Source: Lunularia cruciata
Taxonomy: Eukaryota; Streptophyta; Marchantiopsida; Lunulariales; Lunulariaceae
NCBI GenBank assembly: GCA_948567375.1
Contig: OX419757.1
Coordinates: forward strand, 10,864,974 to 10,928,973
Direction of reading: 5' to 3'
DNA length: 64,000 nt
Of the stretch, positions 55,441 to 64,000 are shown one piece after another. Positions within the stretch are counted from its first letter, which is position 1, and the number at the start of each line of letters is the position of its first letter. The translations under genes were made by a program, and so were the position numbers. Under the pieces are notes generated by a model that saw nothing but the letters and a program-made list of their open reading frames with translations, searched no databases and was not told the origin of the DNA.

Positions 55441-55789
55441 GGAGAGGAATTTTTGAGTTGGAAGGAATGGAGCATGTGCAGGAGAGAAGTGCTGGGACAG
55501 AAGGATAATTTTCGCAGGAGGACTGTAAGGGCTTGAGAGTGCAAGGCAAAAAGTTTTCTTCTCAAGAGAGTGAAGGACTTTGCAGGAGAGAGAGGGCTAG
55601 GAGAATGAGAAAGAAAAGTTTTGCAGGAAGAAGAAGGGGTTTTGGTGAGGTGCAAGAAGGAGAAATTTTGCATGAATGTAAAGGCTGGAAATTTGCAGGA
55701 GTTGAAAGCTTGGACAGAGGGCAGATGTATGGAATGTAAGGGCAGGACTGTGAAAGGTTGTGAGTGGTTGGAGTAGAAAATTTTCGTAG

Positions 55790-56240
55790 GTCTGAAGGGC
55801 AGGCTGCAGGAGTAGCAAAAGGAAACTCTCACAAAGGTGAGAACAGGACTGAAGAAGAGAGATTTCTGTGGAAAAATGTTGATAGAGTGTTGAGGGACAG
55901 AATTGGAAAGGGAATTTTTGCAGGTCTGAAGGGCAGGCTGCAGGAGTAGCAAAAGGAAACTCTCACAAAGGTGAGAACAGGACTGAAGAAGAGAGATTTC
56001 TGTGGAAAAATGTTGATAGAGTGTTGAGGGACAGAATTAGAAAGGGAATTTTTGCAGGTCTGAAGGGCAGGCTGCAGGAGTAGCAAAAGAAAACTCTCAC
56101 GAAGGTGAGAATAGGACTGAGGAAGGAAGGTTTCTGTGGAAAAATGTGGATAGAGTGATGAAGGACAAAATTGGAGAGAAATTTTTGCAGGTCTGAAGAG
56201 CAGGCTGCAGAAGTTGCCAAAGGATAATCTCCCAAAGGTG
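55790..56240. repeat. Minisatellite, about 132-bp unit, 3.5 copies
   Basis: The unit carries AGGTCTGAAGGGCAGGCTGC, GAAACTCTCAC and GTGGAAAAATGTTGATAG. Copies start near 55791, 55921, 56057 and 56187. Confidence 0.9.
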
Positions 56241-57115
56241 AGAATAGGAGTGAAGAAGAAAGATATATTTTTTTTTTTGGGAAGATGTTGTGAAGAGTGA
56301 CTGAACAGGCAGTGATAGGAGCTAGTCAGGAAGAAGAGGAGGAGAATTTCGAGGTGGCTCATCTCATCTGGAACAAAGGCAAGAAAAGATTTGAAGTTGG
56401 TTGGCCTGTCTGAATGGAGTGAATCTGATCTGCAAAACAGGGCATAGGAGAATGAAAAGGTTTGGAGGGTGAATTGCCTTGTCTGCTGTTGGACAAAATA
56501 TATGTGAACTGCCGGCTGAGTTGATGAGCAGTTGCAACCTTAGGGCAGGCATTGTCTTGACTAGAACTATTTGACTTATCCAACCCTGTGAACGTTGTTG
56601 TTTAAACTCTTGTGAATGATGAATCTTGGAAGCGGATTTGTGTTATGAATTGTGACTAGAGTTGAGGAGACTCCATTTTAGGAACTCTCAGTCCGGTCAA
56701 TGTGAATAGCATAATTAAATGATCTGGGTGCCCGGGTTTATGTTCAGTTAGATCACTCAGTTGTCGTTTCTTTTATTTTATTAAAGGGCCACCTAACATA
56801 GGTCTATGAACTGCCAGATCCCGAACCATAGCTTGAACCTGACGTGAAAATAGAATATGAGACCAGGCAGAGGTAGAAACCATAACACCAGACTCGCATG
56901 ACAAGATTAATTTTATGAAAGTCAAGGATAAAACAAAACCTTCAGGGAGAGCAAAACTTAGGGAAATTGAAACAACAAGTTCATATAGAGACAAATTCCT
57001 GACAATCCAAGAGTAGGGAAGGAATGTCAGTCCACGAGAAAGACCCAAAAGAAGGACAGTAGGGAAAAACTAAGCACAAGCAGCCATGTGCTTGGTGCAC
57101 TCTCGAGACCAAACA

Positions 57116-57540
57116 TTCCCCGCGACACCGACCTGTCTTCCCCCGAAACTTTCCTTTCTCCTTCAGCCTTTTCTCTTGAAGCATAAACCTCCTTGCTGTT
57201 CCTGCCCAAGCCTTACCTTTTTACAATTCCTCAAAATCATCTGCTATTGCCCCCAATTAAAATACTCTTGAGACCCCAATAACATAACCCCAATAACAAA
57301 CTTCCCAATAACAAACTCCAGCGCTTAAGTGACATGGTAATAAGCCCCAAGCTTATATAACCTTAAAGAAAATCCACCACTCAATTTCCTCCCTCCCTTA
57401 ACACAAGAGAAAATCCTTGAGCTTATAGGAACACAAACAAATACCGGTTTCACCATAACATAAACTCTTGAGTTCAATAACATGGAAACTCACACCAAAT
57501 GGCACCAATACTACATGTAGATTATTTTCCTGACAACAGC
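57116..57540 (-). repeat. Element 6c: LTR scrap and 3' untranslated region
   Basis: 57262-57540 matches 59871-60170, the sequence between element 6b integrase and its LTR (TTGAGACCCCAATAACATAA, CACTCAATTTCCTCCC, CCGGTTTCACCATAACATAA). 57116-57261 is pyrimidine-rich LTR-like sequence. It joins directly to an RT scrap at 57541, so a large deletion removed the rest. Confidence 0.65.
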
Positions 57541-57651
57541 AGGTGGAGCATAGGCAGGTTCTGTAGTGCTTTCGTCAGTTTTGCCATAGCAACCAAATGT
57601 TTTGGTCTCCAGACAAACTTGATCCTTTTCCTCAAAAGCTAGTAGAGTGGT
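57541..57651 (-). pseudogene. RT fragment of element 6c
   Basis: Diverged copy of 62046-62155, the end of the element 6b RT/RNase H connection. It is cut at 57651 by the LTR of element 6b (GAGTGG then TGTCGCGGGG). Confidence 0.7.
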
Positions 57652-59870
57652 GTCGCGGGGATTGTAAGGTTTTGAGATTGCGCCGGGCACCTGGCTGCTT
57701 GTGCTTATGCTGGCTTGTTCATCATAAGCTCAGCATTGGCTTTGTTTCCAGCTTTGTGACAACAACCTCTCTTGGCAGACTTTTGCTGATGTTCCGCACC
57801 TTATGTTCCTGAGTTGTTGTTCTAGACTATTTCTCACTCTAACCTTCTTAGGAGGATGGTAAGTTTTGTTGTAACATTAGGTCTGGCCAAGCACAGACTC
57901 AGTGATTGAAGGACTAGTCCATAGGTCATGCAACTGACTCAACTCCAGAATTTTGCTCCATGGACTTGTTGAATTTTGCAGCCTAACTGAATACCATGTA
58001 GTTTATTCCATTCTTATTACTATTAAGTCTTTGGCTTTTTGCTTGCAGTATCTACTTGATGTCTTTATGTCTTCACTGCTCAGTAGAACTCCTTTGGTTT
58101 CTCCATCCTATCACTGTGGGTCCATATGGTCTCCTTCTTGAGTATTTCTCTCCTCACACTCCAATTCCTGACCTCCCTTGATCTTTTCTTTCATCCAAGA
58201 CCACCTTTCTCTCTCCTTTTTGGTGATCCAAGACCTTCTTCAATTTTTATTCCTTTCTTCTCTCCTCTCCTTGATGCTCTTCCTTCAATTTCTTCCTGAA
58301 CCCTCACTGTTCTCCTGCAAACATTTCTCCTCAAAACATTTTCTCTTCCAAAAATTCACTGTCACTTCTCAAAACTCCTCTGCAACTTTCTGATCTCTCG
58401 AAAAACTTCCTGCCAAAACCTCTCTGTAAACCTTCAATTTCTTCACAAAACCCTCATTGTTCTCTTGCAAACATTTCTCCTCAAAATATTTCTCATTCAA
58501 AAGTTCCCTATCACTTCTCCATACTCCTCTGCAGCTTTACTGATCTCTCGAAAAGCTTCCTGCCAAAACCTCTCTATAAACCTTCAATTTCTTCCCAAAA
58601 CCCTACTATTAGCCCTCTAAACTCTTGGAACTTCTCACTGTAAAAATATCAACTCCTTGAAGGCCCTTCTCCTTTGAAACACTATGTCAATTCCCAAAAA
58701 CCCTACTGTCAGCTCTCTCAACTCCCGATACTTCTCATTGTAAAAGAATCAACTCCTGCAAGGCATTTCTCCCTCGAAACCCCATGTCAATTCCTGAAGA
58801 GCTTCCTGCCAGCCCTCTCAACTCCCGAAACTTCTCACTATAAAACTCAACTCCTGGAAGGCATTTCTCCTTCTCAAAAACCCCATGTCAATTCCTGAAG
58901 AGCTTTATGCCAGCCCTACTCAATTCCCAAAACTTCCCACTGTAAGAACTCAACTCCTGGAAGGCATTTCTCCTTTTCAAAACCCCATGTCAATTCCTGA
59001 AGAGCTTCCTGCCAGCCCTCTCAACTTCCAAAACGTCTCACTGTAAAAAAATCAACTCTTGGAAGGCATTTCTCTTTTGAAACCCCATGTCAATTCCCAA
59101 AAACCCCATTGTGAACCCTCTCAACTCATGATACTTCTCACTGTAAAAAAAATACTTCTCACTGTAAAAAAATAAACTCTTGGAAGGCATTTCTCCCTTG
59201 AAACCCCATGTGAATTCCTGTAGAGCTTCATGCCAGCCCTCTCAACTCTGAAACTTCTCATTGTAAAACTCAACTCCTGGAAGGCATTTCTCCTTCTCGA
59301 AACCCCATGTCAATTCCCGAAGAGCTTCCTGCTAGCCCTACTCAATTCCTGAAACTTCTCACTGTAAGAACTCAACTCCTAGGAGGCATTTCTACTTCTC
59401 GAAACCCATGTCAATTCTTGAAGAGCTTCCTGCCTGCCCTCTCAACTCCTGAAAATTCTCACTGTAAGAAAATCAACTCCTGGAAGGCATTTCTCCTTTG
59501 AAACCCCATGTCAATTCCTGAAGAGCTTCATGCCAGCCCTCTCAACTCCTGAAACTTCTCACTGTAAAACTCAACTCCTGGAAGGCATTTCTCCTTCTTG
59601 AAACCCCATGTCAATTCTTGAAGAGCTTCCTATCAGCCCTACTCAATTCCTGAAACTTCTCACTATAAGAACTCAACTCCTGGAAGGCATTTCTCCTTCT
59701 CCAAACCACATGTCAATTCTTGAAGATCTTTCTGCCAGCCCTCTCAACTCCCAAAACTTCTCATTGTAAGAAAATCTACTCCTAGAAATCATTTCTCCTT
59801 TGAAACCCCTTTTTCTCTCTCAAAAATTCTCTGTCACTTCTTGAAACCCCTCTGCAGCTTTCTCGGAAAC
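57652..59870 (-). repeat. Probable 3' LTR of element 6b
   Basis: Begins TGTCGCGGGG on the plus strand (ends CCCCGCGACA on the minus strand) and carries the GGGCACCTGGCTGCTTGTGC word also seen in arms 1 and 2. It runs to the 3' untranslated region of element 6b. The right boundary is only approximate. Its body is a minisatellite. Confidence 0.6.
58680..59830. repeat. Minisatellite, about 101-bp unit, about 11 copies
   Basis: The unit carries CCATGTCAATTCCTGAAGAG, CTTCCTGCCAGCCCTCTCAA, ACTTCTCACTGTAA and CTCCTGGAAGGCATTTCTCC. Copies are spaced close to 100 bp (58782, 58885, 58986, 59086 and on). The earlier stretch 58290-58620 contains a shorter related repeat. Confidence 0.9.
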
Positions 59871-60315
59871 CCTTGAGACCCCAATAACATAATAATACTC
59901 CAGCGGTTAAGTGACAAGCAAACATACCCCGAGCTTATGTAACATTAAAGAAAATCCACCACTCAATTTCCTCCCTCCCTTAACACAAGAGCTTATGTAA
60001 CATTAAAGAAAATCCACCACTCAATTTCCTCCCTCCCTTAACACAAGAGAAAATCCTTGAGCTTACAGGAACACAAAACAACTACCGGTTTCACCATAAC
60101 ATAAACCCTTGAGTTCACTAACATGAAAACTCATACCAAATGGCACCAATACTACGTGTAGATTATTTTCCCAATGACATCCACCCCCACCAATACTATG
60201 CAGCCACCGGTCTACACCAGCAAGTCTAGAGTGATCAATATCAGCTTTCTTCAATGGCATCTTCTAAATCACCTCCAGAGCTGAAATCACAATCTCTTTC
60301 CTCCTCGGTTCACGA
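59871..60315 (-). other. 3' untranslated region of element 6b
   Basis: Between integrase and LTR. Contains a local direct duplication (59931-60047) of about 57 bp with GCTTATGTAACATTAAAGAA and CACTCAATTTCCTCCCTCCC. No coding content. Confidence 0.65.
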
Positions 60316-61353
60316 TCACCTCTTGGAAAGTTTAACCCTTTTCCCTGCATAAAGCAGACAATGTGTAGCACCATCTAGCTCTTGGACATTGTAGGTGGCA
60401 TTCTCATGAACTTTGGTAACAACAAATGGACCATGCCAATGGCGGGCAAACTTCTTGAGGGTGAAATGATGTATGTCTAGGCTGTTATCAGAAATCAGAA
60501 CCCAGTCCCCTTCATTGATAGGCACCGGTCGCAGCCAGTGAGTCTTGTCAAAGTATACCTTGTTCCTCAGCCGTGCTTCCTTCACCTTCTCGCGTGCCAC
60601 TTGTATTTTTTGTGGTGTCAAGTTAAAGTGCTCAATTCTGCACAAAATCAATTCCTTGGTAGACACATTATCCTCCCACTGAATAGTTCTCCAACTAACA
60701 ATGTCCTCCTCCATAGGCATAATAGGAGTGCCCTGATACTAATTCAGCAAGCGGCATTCCAGTCACCGAGCTGCAAGTTAACCTATCAGCCATAAGCAAT
60801 AAGGGCAGCAAATCAGGCCATCTATATATCTCACCTTGGCAAGCCTTCACCAAAGCATTCACTATCGGTGGATGACCTTGTTCACTCCTACTGTTGGCTT
60901 CCGGATTGTAGGTGATAGTCAGGTTCAGTTTGATGTTGAACTTAGCAAAGAAGTCAGCTGCTTCCCTTGCATCCAACTCTCCTCAATCTGCCCTCATCCG
61001 GTAGAAACATCTGTACCTGGCAATGATATCCTCTAAGACAAACCGACACACCTGTTGGGTATGTGTAGATGACAACGCTCTTCCTTCCACATAATTAAAC
61101 AGATCTTCCCTGGCTAGTACTAGATATTTAGCTCCTCGAACTCCTAAAGGCATATGAACCAAGTCCAAAACCCACTAAAATGGAGATTCAGCGGAAAAGT
61201 AGGTTTCAAACCATCTTTTTGTCTTACTTTGGAGTAGATCTGACATATTTCACAAGTTTCCATATATTGCCATACCTCTATATAAATACCTTGCCACCAG
61301 TACAAACCCCGGATGTGCTTGTATGTACCCTGAACCCCACAATGCTTGGCAGC
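60316..61353 (-). pseudogene. Integrase of element 6b
   Basis: Minus strand. The zinc-binding part spans 61360-61230 (ELHDA, AKHCGVQGTY ... YMETCEICQ). The core begins DLVHMPLGVRGAKYLVLAREDLFNYVEGRAL (61168-60983) and continues FFAKFNIKLNLTITYNPEANSRSEQGHPPIVNAL (60976-60695). The C-terminal domain at 60720-60316 has RNKVYFDKTHWLRP, DWVLISDNSLD, FARHWHGPFVVTKVHENATYNVQELDG and ends KRVKLSKR. Stops and frameshifts separate the parts. Confidence 0.85.
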
Positions 61354-61977
61354 CTACGCATCATGCAACTCCTGTAACACTCTCTGCTTCGTCTCCTCAT
61401 CTCCCAACACTCTTAGTGGAACTTCAGAGCTGCCCTTGGGCCTTTGCCAGAGATACCCATCCTTCAACAAGAATTTTCTGGATCTCCTTCTAATCTTCTC
61501 AAACTCTTCCCTGGTCCATTCTGAGTTCTTCTCTAGAGAACTAAGATACTTTCCAATAACCAGAAGATCATCCTTGTACAATTCTTCTCTAAAGGGTAAG
61601 TTCAAGTCCAGCTCATGCACATCCACCATACAGTCATTTTTAGCTCCTTCATAACATGCTCTAGACATCATATTAGCTACCGGATTGTCCTTCCAAGCTA
61701 TGTAACTTAGCTCTGGATTAAACATCCAAATGAATGCTATCAAACGCAACATGGCAATGTCTGGAGTGTCACAATTGGCAACCATTCCAAGCAGCGGCAA
61801 GCAATCTATCTCTAAGATGACATAGGTCCCTATTAGGCAGTTTCTATCCTGTCTTAGCGCTATCTTGGCACCCCACAATTCCCGTTTGATCTGAGGGTAC
61901 CTCCGCTGCCGTTCCATGCAGATCCTTGCTCCAAACCTTGCTGCAAATCTGCTGCCGTTCTTGTCAACTTGGCCCAC
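61354..61977 (-). pseudogene. RNase H end and pre-integrase region of element 6b
   Basis: A 207-residue open frame: RYPQIKRELWGAKIALRQDRNCLIGTYVILEIDCLPLLGM is RNase H (catalytic IDC position), WMFNPELSYIAWKDNPVANMMSR its end, then VHELDLNLPFREELYKDDLLVIGKYLSSLE and RRSRKFLLKDGYLWQRPKG, leading into integrase. The frame is well kept compared with its neighbours. Confidence 0.85.
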
Positions 61978-62067
61978 AGCCCAACCAGCAGCGTAGGGAC
62001 TTGAGTCAACTGTAAGTATAATTGGTCATCCACAGCGGTAGTCAAGCGGGTGGAGCACAGGCGGGTT

Positions 62068-62814
62068 CTATAGCACTTTCTTCAGTTTTGCCATAGCAAC
62101 CAAATGTTCCGGTCTCCAAACAAACCTGATCCTTTTCCTCAAAAGCTGGTAGAGCGGCTCTACAACATGACCAAAGTGCAGAATCCAGAAATGGTAGAAA
62201 ACACATGCCCCTAAGAACCTTCTTACCTCCAGAACCAAGGAATAGTCCTTGATCTTCCCAATTATGTCCACCTTCTTTGGATTTGGCTTCCTCCCATTTG
62301 AGCCACACAAGTGTCCCACCACAAGGATTTCTCCAAGTCCAAATGCCGACTTCTCTCCAAAGAGAGTCACCCCTGTTTCCATCAACCTTTCCAGTATCAC
62401 TTCCACATCCTGAATATGATTCATGAGAAACCTCTTAACACCTCCATCCATCAAAGTTTCATCCTTCTCGCTCTCTATGCAGCCTTTGATAGGTATATCA
62501 TCCAAGAATGGACAAGTCTTCTCAGGGATAAAAGACTGCAAAATTTGATTCATAGTGCTTTGCATATGCGCCACAAATTTAGTAGCCCCCATCAAGAGAG
62601 TGCACATACGCATTAGTCCTAATGGTGTTTGCATCGTGGTTATGTCTCGGCTCTCTTCAGCAAGCTGAAACTGATCATAACCTGAATACAAATCTCCTAA
62701 AGAGTAAATTGCACTCCTTGCAAACTCCTCAGCGAATTCATCCACAGCCAGTCCTACACCAGAATTCCAGATTGTTACCTTATTTGGCGGTTGCATATCA
62801 TGTATGAACCGCAA
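62068..62814 (-). pseudogene. Reverse transcriptase of element 6b
   Basis: A 248-residue open frame: MRFIHDMQPPNKVTI, YSLGDLYSGYDQFQLAEESRDITTMQTPLGLMRMCTLLMGATKF, CPFLDDIPIKG (catalytic LDD), GEKSAFGLGEILVVGHLCGSNGRKPNPKKVDII, EVRRFLGACVFYHFWILHFGHVVEPLYQLL. A Ty3/Gypsy RT with its connection to RNase H. Upstream (62815-63060) it continues after a TAG into KFRTI...APADGTIEGE-like sequence. Confidence 0.85.
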
Positions 62815-64000
62815 CTTACAGTTTTTCTTCCGAACTGTGAACCAGTGATTTGAGTATGGCGCTTCTGATGGTTCTAAAATCTTTGCCTAAACTTTCTCCT
62901 TCAATAGTTCCGTCAGCTGGGGCAAAAGCGCCTTTGGCACCGGTATTGGTCTCAGATCCCACGGTACATGTGGAACTGTGAAAATTATCATCGGTGTGAC
63001 TTCTTGCGGGTTCAAACACCCGATCTCCTTGATCTTGAAAGCAAATGCTTTCCCACACTAACCAATCATTTCCTTAAATGCATGGCACTCAACCTCTGTG
63101 AGCAAACCATCCCCTCAGACTGTAAGCTCATCCAAGGTCTCTTTAGTAAACATATGACCAATATCCTTTTCTTGTCTCAGTCTTGGTTCCTCTCTAGTCC
63201 TACGCAACAATTCAAAAGCAGCCAATGGCAATGGGATGAACCTTCTTGTCCACTATTTTGTACCTAGTGTTACATCCCACTTCATGAACCAACTCAAAAA
63301 GTGCTTCATGAAGCTCCCTTCTTATTTCAATCACGGGTTCTCCTTTCTCCATTGCTCCAATCACCTTCTGGACTGCCCTGCTCCCCAATCCTCCAACACT
63401 CCAATGATAGTCTCGCTATCATTCATTTCCCTTGTTTTTTTCAGAACTCTCTCTTTCCCTTTCATTCTTTTCTGCAAAATTCCCGAGGTGCTCCCTACAT
63501 GTGCAAAGCAAACAGTTCTACCACTCTGGATTCCCACATAGGTCCTATCAAAATAGTCTTCCTTGCTGATCTCTTGCAGTGGGATGTAGCATATGGCACT
63601 TTGTCCTCCCACCTTTTTTGACAAGACGCCTAGTGGAAACCCCACCTTCCAATAGGCTTCTTTGGATCTCTTAACTTTCTTCTGTTCCTATTGCTGCCTG
63701 GCAAAACAGTAGGGAATTGCACTATTTTGGTCCCGTTCTGACTTCTAACCTTTGCCACATGAGTCCCATCGTTTAGGACCTTGCTCTCCCTTCTAAACTA
63801 AGTAATGAAGGGTTGTTCTAAGATCATTGGGTAGGGCAAAGCATCATGCACAAACACGTTGATAGGCTCTACCACATTCCCTATCTTGATTTTGACATCT
63901 GAACAAGCTCCCCACAATGCATTTCTGGTTCTATTCACTCAGTTTACCTTCCAGTCAATGTTACGGTCCACCTTCCAGCACCCTTCATCATAGACCGCCT
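62815..64000 (-). pseudogene. RT start and protease region of element 6b, cut by the window end
   Basis: The minus-strand translation of about 63950-63700 gives WGACSDVKIKIGNVVEPINVFVHDALPYPMILEQPFIT, the C-terminal half of a Gypsy aspartic protease, then KVLNDGTHVAKVRSQNGTKIVQFPTVLP. 63645-62816 holds the linker and RT N-terminus in several frames. Gag and the 5' LTR lie beyond the window. Confidence 0.7.

Larger units (their letters stand above)
53930..57115 (+). repeat. Long LTR-like block, arm 2 (inverted relative to arm 1)
   Basis: Purine-rich on the plus strand, ending AAACTAAGCACAAGCAGCC and then a TGGTGCACTCTCGAGACC-like sequence. Anchors matching arm 1 in reverse are near 55523-55600, 56640-56720, 56800-56840 and 57070-57110. 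Contains two different minisatellites, listed separately. The centre between the arms is 53831-53929. Confidence 0.65.

Noticed and set aside
52055-59830. CRISPR-like array or repeat-coded proteins
   Set aside because: Units are 80-130 bp, contiguous, without spacers, and in a plant context; long ORFs follow from the repeat period.

Overview
The window looks like gene-poor, retrotransposon-packed nuclear DNA from a land plant. The grounds are an extensin-type SPPPP cell-wall gene with a plant-style TATA box, nested Ty3/Gypsy elements (one a chromovirus with a C-terminal chromodomain), TTTAGGG-type telomeric repeats inside one element, and no bacterial gene organisation. A non-seed plant is possible, but that is only an impression. 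Just two host protein genes are convincing. They are divergent paralogues of a small secreted Asp/Lys/His-rich family sharing a C-terminal DC-x-SKWYKGRKPCK signature: 3167-4258 (+, with an added extensin domain) and 28630-29100 (-, without it). All else is mobile DNA, decayed repeats or featureless intergenic sequence.

Layout. 1-6943: extensin-like gene inside a tandem duplication whose second unit has lost the gene. 7021-11637 plus 25020-26009: element 1, a Gypsy element split by element 2. 11638-25019: element 2, a minus-strand Gypsy element with matched LTRs, itself split by element 3 (13485-19050), a plus-strand chromovirus. 26010-28000: gag/protease scraps of element 7. 28630-33070: second paralogue with duplicated flanks; one flank is an inverted copy of 150-712. 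34587-36930: decayed non-LTR (LINE) reverse transcriptase. 37205-45310: element 4, same family as element 2, carrying nested element 5A (38067-41921, minus). 45311-50625: element 6a Gypsy pol (minus), interrupted by element 5B (46539-50260) with a perfect CAACT target duplication. 50626-60000: three long LTR-like blocks with different minisatellites, the first two in head-to-head inversion. 60316-64000: element 6b pol (minus), running off the window.

The most notable content is element 5A. An aspartic-protease ORF is followed, in frame after a single TAG, by a C5 cytosine DNA methyltransferase with recognisable motifs I, IV (PCQ), VI (ENV) and VIII. It then overlaps a coiled-coil ORF next to the LTR. 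The sister copy 5B has the same coiled-coil region and LTR but a gag-like head and no methyltransferase, so 5A appears mosaic. Most other elements are dead, and the stops I could check are overwhelmingly explained by C-to-T changes (CGA to TGA, CAA/CAG to TAA/TAG), the expected scar of cytosine methylation. Other notable features are a zinc-knuckle ORF upstream of gag in elements 2 and 4, heat-shock-element-like arrays beside the TATA box in the chromovirus LTR, and telomeric repeats inside a reverse transcriptase gene.
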